64,000 bases of DNA from Streptomyces mirabilis. GTDB lineage: Bacteria > Actinomycetota > Actinomycetes > Streptomycetales > Streptomycetaceae. This document shows, in pieces, positions 56,553 through 64,000 of this stretch; position 1 is the first letter of the stretch; every line of letters begins with the position of its first letter. The stretch lies in the NCBI RefSeq assembly GCF_018310535.1, contig NZ_CP074102.1, forward strand, positions 7,688,001-7,752,000, in the 5' to 3' direction. The notes under the pieces are model-generated. The model worked only from the letters and a program-made list of their open reading frames with translations. It had not been told where the DNA came from and did no database searches. The translations under genes were made by a program, and so were the position numbers.

Positions 56553-57712
56553 GGACAGTGGCCGTGGTGGGTGCCTCGCTGGCCGGTCTGTCGGCGGCGC
56601 GCTCGTTGCGGAAACGGGGGTACGACGGGCGGCTGGTCATCATCGGCGACGAACCGCACCGCCCGTACGACAGGCCGCCGCTGTCCAAGGAGTTCCTGGC
56701 CGGTGACATCGGCGAAGCCGATCTCGCACTGGAGTCGAACGACGAGGATCTGCAGGCCGAGTGGCTGCTCGGCGCCCGCGCCGCCGGACTCGACAGCGCG
56801 GATCGCGCCGTGCGGCTCGCCGACGGCCGCGAGGTCCGAGCCGACGGCTTCGTCATCGCGACCGGCGCGGCCGCGCGGACGCTGCCCGGCACCGACGGCC
56901 TGGCCGGGGTGCACACACTGCGCACCCTGGACGACGCCCGCGCCCTGCGGGACGAACTGGCCCTGGGCGGGCGGCTGGTCGTGATCGGCGGCGGATTCAT
57001 CGGCGCCGAGGTCGCCTCCACCGCCTACGCTCTCGGACTCGACGTGACGGTGGTCGAGGCGGCGCCGACGCCGCTCGCCGGACCGCTCGGCGAGACCATG
57101 GGCGGCATCGTCTCCGCCCTCCATGCGGACCACGGCGTACGGCTGTTGTGCGGCGTGGGGGTCAAGGGGCTGAGCGGGGAGAGCCGGGTCGACGCCGTCC
57201 TGCTCGAGGACGGCCGCAGTATCCCCGCCGACACCGTCGTCGTCGGTGTCGGCGCGCGTCCGTGCGTCGAGTGGCTGGAAGGATCCGGCGTCGCGCTCGA
57301 CAACGGCGTCAAGTGCGGCGCGGACGGCCGCACCAGCCTCGCCGGTGTGGTCGCCGTCGGTGACTGCGCCTCCTGGTACGACCCCCACGCGGGGATCCAC
57401 CGCCGCGTCGAGCACTGGACCGGTGCGCGCGAGCGGCCCGACGTGGCCGTGGCCACGCTGCTGTCGTGGGGTGCGGCGGAGCCGGGTGTGCCCCGGCCGC
57501 CGTACTTCTGGTCGGACCAGTACGGCGTGAAGATCCAGTTCGCCGGTCATTCAGCCGGTGCCGACAGTGTGACGGTCGAGGAAGGCGTCCCGGGCGACCG
57601 CAGTTTTCTGGCCGTCTACCGTCGTGCCGGGCATCCGGTCGCCGTGCTCGCGATGAACCAGCCGCGGCTTTTCATGCGTTGGCGCAAGCAGCTCACCGCC
57701 GCGACATCTTGA
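56549..57712 (+). CDS. FAD-dependent ferredoxin reductase
   Basis: This 387-residue flavoprotein is of the BphA4/ferredoxin reductase class. FAD binding is VAVVGASLAGLSAARSLRKR at residues 4-22 and DGRTSLAGVVAVGDCASWYD near 260-280. NAD binding is RLVVIGGGFIGAEVASTAYA near 143-162. The C-terminal reductase domain runs to residue 387. It starts at GTG overlapping the Rieske ferredoxin stop, so reductase and ferredoxin are made together. It supplies NADH electrons to the Rieske oxygenase encoded 130 bases downstream. Confidence 0.92.
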   Translation: MRTVAVVGASLAGLSAARSLRKRGYDGRLVIIGDEPHRPYDRPPLSKEFLAGDIGEADLALESNDEDLQAEWLLGARAAGLDSADRAVRLADGREVRADGFVIATGAAARTLPGTDGLAGVHTLRTLDDARALRDELALGGRLVVIGGGFIGAEVASTAYALGLDVTVVEAAPTPLAGPLGETMGGIVSALHADHGVRLLCGVGVKGLSGESRVDAVLLEDGRSIPADTVVVGVGARPCVEWLEGSGVALDNGVKCGADGRTSLAGVVAVGDCASWYDPHAGIHRRVEHWTGARERPDVAVATLLSWGAAEPGVPRPPYFWSDQYGVKIQFAGHSAGADSVTVEEGVPGDRSFLAVYRRAGHPVAVLAMNQPRLFMRWRKQLTAATS

Positions 57713-57740
57713 CATCATCGATGCGGCATTTCATGCTCCT

Positions 57741-57764
57741 GTTGCGTATAGCACGCAGCGTTGC
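57741..57764 (+). promoter_or_regulatory. Operator-like repeat upstream of the Rieske oxygenase gene
   Basis: GTTGCGTATAGCACGCA (57741-57757) followed by GCGTTGC has the TGCGT-N5-ACGCA symmetry seen at the other promoters of the island. It lies about 80 bases before the start codon. Confidence 0.6.
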
Positions 57765-57842
57765 TCCATACAAAACGCCGTCCGGAGTCGCTCTTCCCGG
57801 CGCGTGAATGACCGATCCACGACGTTCTCCGAGGAGTGCACT

Positions 57843-58973
57843 GTGACCTCGACCAGCCTGCCGGACAGCCTGATCGCCACCCTGCCCGGCTCCTCCTACA
57901 CGGATCCGGGGACCTTCGCCCAGGAGCAGGAGCGCATCTTCGAAACGATGTGGTTCTGCGCCGTACGCTCCTCGGATCTGGCCAAGCCCGGCGCCTTCCG
58001 GACCGTCGAGGTGGGCCGCGAGAGCATCCTGATCACGCGCGCACGGGACAACTCCATACGCGCCTTCTTCAACGTCTGCCGCCACCGTGGAGCCAAGCTC
58101 TGCACCGAGGAGGCCGGCGAGGTCAAGCGCGCCTTCCAGTGCCCCTACCACGCCTGGACGTACGACCTGACGGGCAAACTCGTCGCCGCGCCCAACCTCA
58201 CCAAGATGCCCGACGTCAGCCGCACGGAGTACGGCCTGGCGAGCGTGGCGACCCATGAATGGCTCGGCTATGTGTGGGTGTGCCTCGCGGAGAACCCGCC
58301 TCCCTTCGAGGAGGTCGTGCAGGACGTCGTCGCACGCCTCGGCGACACCGAGTCGATCGAGCACTACGACATGGAGAACCTCGAGGTCGGCAAGCGGATC
58401 GTCTATGACGTCAAGGCGAACTGGAAGCTGATCGTCGAGAACTTCATGGAGTGCTACCACTGCGCCACGATCCACCCCGAACTCACCGAGGTACTCCCGG
58501 AGTTCGCCGACGGGTACGCCGCTCAGTACTACGTGGGTCACGGCGCGGAGTTCGGCGCCGAGGTCAAGGGCTTCACCATTGACGGCTCCGAGGGACTGGA
58601 CCGCATTCCGGGGGTCTCCGAGGAGCAGGACCGCCGCTACTACGCGATCACCGTCAGGCCGCAGGTGTTCATCAACCTCGTCCCCGACCATGTGATCTTC
58701 CACCGGATGTACCCGGTCGCCGCGGACCGCACGATCGTCGAGTGCGACTGGCTCTACCTCAAGCACGTCGTCGAAAGCGGCAAGGATGTCAGCCGGTCGG
58801 TGGAGCTCTTCGACCGCGTCAACCGGCAGGACTTCGACGCGTGCGAGCGCTGTCAGCCCGCGATGAACTCCCGGCTGTACGCCAAGGGCGGCGTACTGGT
58901 GCCCAGCGAGCACCACATCGGCGAGTTCCACGACTGGGTCCAGGAGCGTCTCGGGACAGGGCAGTCGCAGTAG
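57843..58973 (+). CDS. Rieske non-heme iron oxygenase alpha subunit, probable glycine betaine monooxygenase (GbcA-like)
   Basis: This 376-residue terminal oxygenase has an N-terminal Rieske domain with CRHRGAKLCTEEAG near 80 and CQCPYHAWTYDLTG-type ligands near 97-103. The mononuclear iron site is NWKLIVENFMECYHCATIHP near 195-215 (Asn/Glu bridge and the HxxxxH pair). It resembles GbcA/stachydrine demethylases, which hydroxylate a methyl group of glycine betaine to give dimethylglycine and formaldehyde. I chose GTG at 57843 since GAGGAG lies 8 bases upstream. Choline dehydrogenase, mscR and an IclR regulator nearby support the betaine substrate. Carnitine or stachydrine remain possible. Confidence 0.88.
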   Translation: MTSTSLPDSLIATLPGSSYTDPGTFAQEQERIFETMWFCAVRSSDLAKPGAFRTVEVGRESILITRARDNSIRAFFNVCRHRGAKLCTEEAGEVKRAFQCPYHAWTYDLTGKLVAAPNLTKMPDVSRTEYGLASVATHEWLGYVWVCLAENPPPFEEVVQDVVARLGDTESIEHYDMENLEVGKRIVYDVKANWKLIVENFMECYHCATIHPELTEVLPEFADGYAAQYYVGHGAEFGAEVKGFTIDGSEGLDRIPGVSEEQDRRYYAITVRPQVFINLVPDHVIFHRMYPVAADRTIVECDWLYLKHVVESGKDVSRSVELFDRVNRQDFDACERCQPAMNSRLYAKGGVLVPSEHHIGEFHDWVQERLGTGQSQ

Positions 58974-59036
58974 CAGCGGTTCTCGGCAGGTCGACGGCGG
59001 CGGCTGAAGGTGCCGTCGGCGGCGGCACCTGGGCGT

Positions 59037-59834
59037 TCAGCCCAGGTAGCCCATCCGATGGCTGATCTCCTCCGCGCCCTTGACCAGCACCGGAGCGAGC
59101 TCGTGCATGCGCTCCTCGGTGAACCGGTATGCGGGGCCGGAGGCGCTGAGTGCCGCGATGACCTCTCCGTCCCGGTTGCGGACCGGCGCGGCCATGGCGT
59201 GGAGCCCTATCTCCAGCTCCTCCACAGTCCAGGCGTAGCCACGCTCCCGGGCCTCGGCGAGATTCTTCTCGAGCTTCGTCTTCGAGGTCAGGGTGTGCGG
59301 GGTCACCTTCTTCAGGCCGGCCTCGGACAGTAGTGCGGCGCGCTCCTTGGCGGGCATGTGGGCCAGCAGGACCTTGCCGCTGGAGGTGGCGTGCAACGGG
59401 GTCAGCTCGCCGACCCAGTTGTGCGCGGTGACGGCGCCGGGGCCGCGCACCTCGTAGAGGTTGATCGCGTAGTGCTCCTGCATGACGGCGATGTTGACGG
59501 TCTCGCCGATCTCCTCGGCGAGGCGCTCGCAGACCGGGCGGCCCTGCTGGGTGATGTCGATGCGTCCCGTGACCGCGCCGGCCAGGCGTACGATGCCGAA
59601 GCCGAGGCGGTACTTGCCGCGCTCGCCCGCCTGCTCCACCAGACCGCGCGCCTCCAGGGCGCCGAGCAGCCGGAACGCGGTCGACTTGTGAACATCGATC
59701 TCGGCGGCCACCTCGCTGACGCCGGCCTCGCCGCGCTGGGCCAGGATCTCCAGCACGCTGATGGCGCGGTCGACGGACTGCACCCCGCCGGACTGCGAAC
59801 CTGTCGTTTCAGTATCTGGACTGTAGTTGCTCAC
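59037..59834 (-). CDS. IclR-family regulator of the choline/betaine island
   Basis: This 265-residue regulator has an N-terminal winged helix (residues 20-82: VQSVDRAISVLEILAQRGEA, VSEVAAEIDVHKSTAFRLLG) and the C-terminal IclR effector domain (ETVNIAVMQEHYAINLYEVR, TSSGKVLLAHMPAKERAALL, MAAPVRNRDGEVIAALSASG). I chose the GTG at 59834 (SNYSPDTETTGSQSGG follows); the frame continues upstream through the operator-rich promoter region and cannot be translated from there sensibly. It is divergent from the choline dehydrogenase gene. The GTTGCGT-GGC-ACGCAAC palindrome between them is its likely target, as are related sites elsewhere in the island. Confidence 0.9.
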   Translation of the reverse strand: MSNYSPDTETTGSQSGGVQSVDRAISVLEILAQRGEAGVSEVAAEIDVHKSTAFRLLGALEARGLVEQAGERGKYRLGFGIVRLAGAVTGRIDITQQGRPVCERLAEEIGETVNIAVMQEHYAINLYEVRGPGAVTAHNWVGELTPLHATSSGKVLLAHMPAKERAALLSEAGLKKVTPHTLTSKTKLEKNLAEARERGYAWTVEELEIGLHAMAAPVRNRDGEVIAALSASGPAYRFTEERMHELAPVLVKGAEEISHRMGYLG

Positions 59835-59900
59835 AGCGAAACTATACGCGCAGTAAACAACGCCGGTGCAAGTAACAGCGTCGAAACGTAGACCTAGCAA

Positions 59901-59917
59901 GTTGCGTGGCACGCAAC
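59901..59917. promoter_or_regulatory. Perfect 17-bp palindrome between iclR and betA
   Basis: GTTGCGT-GGC-ACGCAAC is the clearest copy of the island's repeated site. GTGCGTATAGCGATAC (59921-59936) and CTATACGCGCAG (59841-59852) flank it. Confidence 0.75.
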
Positions 59918-59985
59918 CTAGTGCGTATAGCGATACCCGTACTAGCATGCCACGCGTATCTACGGCGCGAGCGAGACGAGGCACC

Positions 59986-61653
59986 ATGGCTCCCCTGCAA
60001 TACGACTTCGTCATCGTCGGCGGTGGATCCGCCGGCAGCGCACTGGCGAACCGACTCTCCGCCGACCCGGGCAACCAGGTGCTGGTCCTGGAGGCCGGCC
60101 GGCCCGACTACCCGTGGGACGTCTTCATCCACATGCCCGCGGCGCTGACCTATCCGATCGGCAGCCGGTTCTACGACTGGAAGTACGAGTCCGAACCCGA
60201 GCCTCACATGGGCGACCGGCGCATCTACCACGCGCGCGGCAAGGTGCTGGGCGGTTCCAGCAGCATCAACGGCATGATCTTCCAGCGTGGCAACCCCATG
60301 GACTACGAGCGCTGGGCCGCCGATGCCGGCATGGAGTCCTGGGACTACGCGCACTGTCTGCCGTACTTCAAGCGGATGGAGAACTGTCTCGCGGCCGACC
60401 CCGACGACGAGTTCCGCGGCCACGACGGCCCCCTCGTCCTCGAACGCGGCCCCGCCTCCAACCCGCTGTTCACCGCCTTCCTCAAGGCCGTCCAGGAGGC
60501 GGGTTACCCCCGCACCGACGATGTCAACGGCTATCAGCAGGAGGGCTTCGCTCCCTTCGACCGCAACGTCCACAGGGGACGCCGTCTGTCGGCCTCGAAG
60601 GCGTACCTCAAGCCCGCGAAGAAGCGGCCCAACCTCACCGTCACCACCCGCGCCCTGGTCACCCGCGTCCTCTTCGAGGGCAAGCGTGCTGTCGGTGTCG
60701 AGTACCGGCGGCGCGGCAAGGTCCAGCAGGTGCGAGCCCGCGAGGTCATCCTCTGCGGCGGCGCGATCAACTCCCCTCAGCTGCTGCAGCTCTCCGGCGT
60801 CGGCAACGCCGAGGAACTGAGCGCGATCGGCATCGACGTTGTCCACGACCTCCCGGGCGTCGGCGAGAACATGCAGGACCACCTGGAGGTGTACATCCAG
60901 TACGCCTGCAAGCAGCCCGTCTCCATGCAGCCGTACATGGCGAAGTGGCGCGCCCCCTTCATCGGCCTGCAATGGCTCTTCCGCAAGGGCCCCGCCTCGA
61001 CCAACCACTTCGAGGCCGGCGGCTTCGCCCGCAGCAACGAGGACGTGGACTACCCCAACCTGATGTTCCACTTCCTGCCGATCGCGGTCCGCTACGACGG
61101 CTCCTCGCCCGCCGGCGGGCACGGCTACCAGGTGCACGTCGGTCCCATGTACTCCGACGCCATCGGCTCGGTGAAGATCAAGAGCAAGGACCCGAACGAG
61201 CACCCGGCGCTGCGCTTCAACTACCTGTCCACGGAACAGGACCGCCGCGAGTGGGTCGAGTCGATCCGCGTCGCCCGCAAGCTCCTCAACCAGCCCGCGC
61301 TGGCCCCGTACAACGACGGGGAGATCTCACCCGGCCCGTCCGTGGAGAGCGACGAGGAGATCCTCGCCTGGGTCGCGAAGGAGGGTGAGACCGCCCTGCA
61401 CCCCTCGTGCACCTGCAAGATGGGCACCGACGAGATGTCCGTCGTCGACCCCACCAGCATGCGCGTGCACGGTGTGGAGGGACTGCGCGTCGTCGACGCG
61501 TCGGTGATGCCCTATGTCACCAACGGCAACATCTACGCGCCGGTGATGATGATCGCGGAGAAGGCGGCCGACCTCATCCTGGACAAGGACCCATTGGCCC
61601 CTTCCAAGGCCGCGTACTACCGGTACCGCGACGCCCAGAAGCAGGCCGGTTAG
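59986..61653 (+). CDS. betA: Choline dehydrogenase (GMC oxidoreductase)
   Basis: This 555-residue FAD enzyme oxidises choline to betaine aldehyde. FAD binding is [20 protein letters not shown] at residue 8-27. GMC signature 1 is [20 protein letters not shown] near 84-103, signature 2 is [15 protein letters not shown] near 258-272. The active-site His lies in [20 protein letters not shown] near 467, and the C-terminal pair in [20 protein letters not shown] near 506 has Asn where some GMC oxidases have His. GACGAGGC precedes the ATG at 59986. It is divergent from iclR and followed 3 bases later by the folate enzyme gene. Confidence 0.93.
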   Translation: MAPLQYDFVIVGGGSAGSALANRLSADPGNQVLVLEAGRPDYPWDVFIHMPAALTYPIGSRFYDWKYESEPEPHMGDRRIYHARGKVLGGSSSINGMIFQRGNPMDYERWAADAGMESWDYAHCLPYFKRMENCLAADPDDEFRGHDGPLVLERGPASNPLFTAFLKAVQEAGYPRTDDVNGYQQEGFAPFDRNVHRGRRLSASKAYLKPAKKRPNLTVTTRALVTRVLFEGKRAVGVEYRRRGKVQQVRAREVILCGGAINSPQLLQLSGVGNAEELSAIGIDVVHDLPGVGENMQDHLEVYIQYACKQPVSMQPYMAKWRAPFIGLQWLFRKGPASTNHFEAGGFARSNEDVDYPNLMFHFLPIAVRYDGSSPAGGHGYQVHVGPMYSDAIGSVKIKSKDPNEHPALRFNYLSTEQDRREWVESIRVARKLLNQPALAPYNDGEISPGPSVESDEEILAWVAKEGETALHPSCTCKMGTDEMSVVDPTSMRVHGVEGLRVVDASVMPYVTNGNIYAPVMMIAEKAADLILDKDPLAPSKAAYYRYRDAQKQAG

Positions 61654-61656
61654 ACC

Positions 61657-62550
61657 TTGGACGTCGAACACTTCCGGGCGCTGCTGCACAGCGTCCGCTA
61701 CGAGGTGCTGCCCGCGAAGGCGACCGAGGACAAGGTCCTCGCCCATGTCCCGCGCGACGTCGTCGTCACCGTGACGGCGTCGCCGGTCAAGGGCCTGGAA
61801 CCGACGCTCGACCTCGCCACCCGGCTCACGGCGCACGGCTGTCGCGTCGTCCCGCACGTGCCCGCGCGGCTGCTGCGGGACGACGCGCACCTGAAGGATG
61901 TCGTCGACCGGCTCCGGGAGGCGGGCGTCGACGACGTCTTCGTCCCGGCTGGCGACGCCGATCCGCCGGCCGGGGCCTACGACGGGGCACTACCGGTGCT
62001 GCGCAGGCTGAGCGAGCTGGGCAGCCCCTTCGCTCATGTCGGCATCACCGGTTACCCCGAGAGCCATCCGCTCATCCACGACGACCTCACCATCCAGGCG
62101 ATGTGGGACAAGCGCGCGTACGCCACGTACATCGTGAGCAACCTCTGCTTCGACCCGCGCGTGCTGGGTGACTGGGTCGGCCGGATACGCCGGCGCGATA
62201 TCACCCTGCCCGTCCACGTGGGCGTCGCGGGGCCGGTGCAGCGGGCGAAGCTGCTGTCCATGGCGGCGAAGATCGGGGTGGGGGAGTCGACGCGCTTTCT
62301 GACCAAGCACGCCTCGTGGTTCCTGCGCTTCGCGACACCCGGCGGTTACTCGCCCGAGCGGCTGCTCGCCCGTTCCGCGGGCGCGCTCTCTTCTCCCTCG
62401 GCGGGGGTCGCCGGCCTGCACCTCTTCACCTTCAACCAGATCGCCGAGACCGAGCGGTGGCGCTGCGCTGTGCTTGACCGGTTGGCAGGCCAGGGACTGT
62501 CCGGCGGATCAGGTCGGAGGAGAGCTACGGCGCCTCATCAGCGCAGGTGA
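61657..62550 (+). CDS. Methylenetetrahydrofolate reductase-like protein, C-terminus altered by a MITE
   Basis: This protein of up to 297 residues has the MTHFR TIM-barrel order: a short N-terminus, VVVTVTASPVKGLEPTLDLA near 36, VVPHVPARLLRDDAHLKDVV near 68 (folate/FAD region), FAHVGITGYPESHPLIHDD near 126, and the C-terminal LHLFTFNQIAETERWR near 254. It starts at TTG right after betA, so it relies on the betA transcript. The last 20 codons lie inside a MITE-like element starting at 62490, which has replaced the native end. It probably handles one-carbon units released by betaine demethylation. Loss of the end may not harm the barrel. Confidence 0.82.
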   Translation: MDVEHFRALLHSVRYEVLPAKATEDKVLAHVPRDVVVTVTASPVKGLEPTLDLATRLTAHGCRVVPHVPARLLRDDAHLKDVVDRLREAGVDDVFVPAGDADPPAGAYDGALPVLRRLSELGSPFAHVGITGYPESHPLIHDDLTIQAMWDKRAYATYIVSNLCFDPRVLGDWVGRIRRRDITLPVHVGVAGPVQRAKLLSMAAKIGVGESTRFLTKHASWFLRFATPGGYSPERLLARSAGALSSPSAGVAGLHLFTFNQIAETERWRCAVLDRLAGQGLSGGSGRRRATAPHQRR

Positions 62551-62682
62551 GCGGGGTCTGGTGCGTCCAGCTGCAAGGCGGGGAGGGGGTCGACGCGATG
62601 GGGGTCCCCCCTGCTCGAAGAGCTTGGGGGAGAGCATGCCAGACCCCGCGTCTCCGACATGATCCGCCGGACAGGCACTAGG
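62490..62682 (+). mobile_element. MITE-like element, right copy
   Basis: Ends are CCAGGGACTGTCCGGCGGATCA and TGATCCGCCGGACAGGCACTAG, an imperfect inverted repeat. Inside are GGTCGGAGGAGAGCTACGGC, TCTGGTGCGTCCAGCTGCAAGG and GCCAGACCCCGCGTCTCCGA, matching the copy at 52237-52463, which is in the opposite orientation and about 35 bases longer. No transposase is encoded. Confidence 0.78.
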
Positions 62683-62760
62683 GGAGCCTCACTGGCGCCC
62701 GGGGCGCAGCGGGCCTCGCTGGGGGCTGCGCGCCAAGAGCCGGCGTCAGAGGCCGTATAC

Positions 62761-62797
62761 AGCGATGGGCGGGCCGGATTCCGGCCCGCCCATCGCT
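62761..62797 (-). terminator. Intrinsic terminator of purU
   Basis: AGCGATGGGCGGGCCGG (62761-62777) and its exact complement (62781-62797) form a 17-bp stem with an ATT loop, 11 bases beyond the purU stop. Confidence 0.9.
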
Positions 62798-62807
62798 CGT
62801 GCTCGGC

Positions 62808-63680
62808 TCAGCGGAAGACAACCGTGCGGTTGCCGTCCACCATGACGCGGCTTTCGCTGTGCCACTTCACCGCGTGTGCGAGCACCTGTGCCTCCACATC
62901 CCGCCCGACCGTGACCAGCTCGTCCGGATCGAGGGAGTGGTCCACCCGGACCACGTCCTGATCGATGATCTGTCCCTCGTCCAGGTCCGGTGTCACATAG
63001 TGCGCCGTCGCGCCGACAAGCTTCACCCCGCGCGCGTACGCCTGCTGGTAGGGGCGCGCGCCCTTGAAGCTGGGGAGGAAGGAGTGGTGGATGTTGATGG
63101 CGCGGCCCTCCAGCTGTTTGCACAGGTCGTCGGAGAGGACCTGCATGTAGCGGGCCAGCACCACCAGGTCGATGTCCAGCTCGCGCACGAGCTCCAGCAG
63201 GCGCGCCTCGGCGTCGGCCTTGGTGTCCTTGGTCACCGGGATGTGGTGGAAGGGGACGCCGTAGGTCTCCGCCAGTCCCTCGAAGTCCCGGTGATTGGAG
63301 ACGATCGCGGGGATCTCGATGTTGAGAGCGCCGGTGCGCTGCCGGAAGAGCAGATCGTTGAGGCAGTGTCCGAACTTGGACACCATGATGAGCGTCCGGG
63401 TCGGTGTCGAGGCGTCCCAGAGGGTCCAGGAAATCCGGTAGGCCTCGGCGACCGGACCGAATCGGTAACGCAGATTTTTCAAATCGGCGTTTGGATCGGA
63501 AACGTCGAAGTGGACCCTCATGAAGAAACGGCCCTGGAGTCGATCATCGAACTGCTGGCTCTCCAGGATGTTGCCGGAGTTCCTGACGAGAAAGCCGCTC
63601 ACGGCGTGGACCAGTCCGGCGCTGTCCGGACACGAGAGAGTGAGGACGTACTCACGGCCAGGATGCGGTCGAGGGGACAT
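62808..63680 (-). CDS. purU: Formyltetrahydrofolate deformylase
   Basis: This 290-residue enzyme hydrolyses 10-formyl-tetrahydrofolate to formate and tetrahydrofolate. The N-terminal ACT domain (residues 8-85: YVLTLSCPDSAGLVHAVSGF) is followed by the formyltransferase fold. Catalytic residues are seen in INIHHSFLPSFKGARPYQQA near 230 (Asn/His) and HYVTPDLDEGQIIDQDVVRV near 260 (Asp). GGAGG lies before the ATG at 63680. In betaine and sarcosine degradation PurU clears the folate-bound one-carbon groups as formate. It is divergent from an aldehyde dehydrogenase gene. Confidence 0.93.
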   Translation of the reverse strand: MSPRPHPGREYVLTLSCPDSAGLVHAVSGFLVRNSGNILESQQFDDRLQGRFFMRVHFDVSDPNADLKNLRYRFGPVAEAYRISWTLWDASTPTRTLIMVSKFGHCLNDLLFRQRTGALNIEIPAIVSNHRDFEGLAETYGVPFHHIPVTKDTKADAEARLLELVRELDIDLVVLARYMQVLSDDLCKQLEGRAINIHHSFLPSFKGARPYQQAYARGVKLVGATAHYVTPDLDEGQIIDQDVVRVDHSLDPDELVTVGRDVEAQVLAHAVKWHSESRVMVDGNRTVVFR

Positions 63681-63695
63681 GTGCAGCCTCCGTCG

Positions 63696-63874
63696 GTGCG
63701 TAATGCACAACATGGTGAGCGATACGCAACATGGTTGGGCTTGGCGCGGCTTGTGGTCAAGAGCGGCCGCGCAACTGCCCGCATGGCGAAATCGTCATCT
63801 GCCAACCCCTTGACGTATGTCCGCACATTCGCCAGGGTGTTCCACCACAAGCAATACGGTGCACGATGCGCAAC
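63696..63874. promoter_or_regulatory. Operator-like sites between purU and the aldehyde dehydrogenase gene
   Basis: The 219-base gap holds GTGC-GTAAT-GCAC (63696-63708), GATACGCAAC (63721-63730) and GTGCACGATGCGCAAC (63859-63874). They carry the GCGCAAC/ACGCAAC half-site found at the other island promoters, one set at each divergent start. Confidence 0.55.
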
Positions 63875-63899
63875 GGAATTCGCTCGAAGGGCTCCACAC

Positions 63900-64000
63900 G
63901 TGGCAGACCTGTATGTGGATGGAGAATGGCGCGATGCGGTGGCCGGAGGTCACCGGGAAATCCGCTGTCCCGCTGACGGCACGCTCGCGGCGACCGTGTC
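63900..64000 (+). CDS. Aldehyde dehydrogenase, probable betaine aldehyde dehydrogenase (5' part only)
   Basis: A GTG with GAAGGG upstream begins ADLYVDGEWRDAVAGGHREI then RCPADGTLAATV and continues past the window end. This is the usual N-terminus of the aldehyde dehydrogenase superfamily, close to actinobacterial betaine aldehyde dehydrogenases. The active site is outside the window. With choline dehydrogenase in the same island, oxidation of betaine aldehyde to glycine betaine is the likely role. Confidence 0.75.
   Translation, partial: MADLYVDGEWRDAVAGGHREIRCPADGTLAATV

Overview
The window is high-GC actinomycete chromosome, almost certainly Streptomyces. Supporting signs are very high G+C at third codon positions, frequent GTG and TTG starts, mycothiol-dependent formaldehyde dehydrogenase (MscR), a type III polyketide synthase/CYP158 pair (RppA/P450), paired actinobacterial acyl-CoA dehydrogenases and Ser/Thr kinases with extracytoplasmic sensor domains. 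From memory, the backbone order (urease end, rocD, LytTR system, pfkA, murT/gatD, def, fadE, rppA/P450, succinate-semialdehyde dehydrogenase, DNA ligase) resembles the S. coelicolor core around SCO1195-SCO1231. That comparison is recollection, not a search.

Layout. 0-4.5 kb: end of the urease cluster (ureD), an exported peptidase, a PlsC-like acyltransferase, a CGNR regulator and an acetyltransferase. 4.5-6.2 kb is a decay scar: an orphan cobalamin riboswitch in front of a metE stub, the 3' end of a 3-hydroxybutyryl-CoA dehydrogenase gene, and a RamB/ScfR-type regulator lacking its DNA-binding end. Genes that normally lie between them (isocitrate lyase, malate synthase) are missing. 6.2-14.6 kb: HxlR/RidA, arginine/ornithine genes (ddaH-rocD), an Lrp regulator, and a LytS/LytR two-component system around a sodium/solute symporter. 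14.6-31.4 kb: Ser/Thr kinase, PASTA lipoprotein, CtaG, PfkA, the MurT/GatD lipid II amidation pair, peptide deformylase, fatty acid oxidation, and the rppA-P450-cupin operon for tetrahydroxynaphthalene-derived quinone/melanin. 31.4-43.4 kb: DNA ligase/Nudix, redox enzymes, a heteromeric acyl-CoA dehydrogenase operon, exported enzymes and a second kinase.

43.4-52.8 kb is accessory DNA: an MFS exporter/hydrolase/cupin/TetR group, IS630 and IS701 relics, an integrase fragment, and a P450 preceded by a 32-residue aromatic-rich peptide gene with a hairpin between them. That last arrangement looks like a ribosomally made, P450-modified peptide (RiPP) operon and is the best candidate here for an undescribed system.

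52.8-64 kb is a catabolic island for choline and glycine betaine. It has choline dehydrogenase, betaine aldehyde dehydrogenase (cut by the window end), a Rieske monooxygenase with its reductase and ferredoxin, formaldehyde disposal by MscR and a metallo-hydrolase, one-carbon folate enzymes (MTHFR-like, PurU) and a frameshifted serine dehydratase. Copies of a GTTGCG...CGCAAC-type inverted repeat lie in its promoter regions, with one IclR regulator inside. Two related MITE-like elements in opposite orientation bracket most of it. No rRNA, tRNA or CRISPR array was seen.
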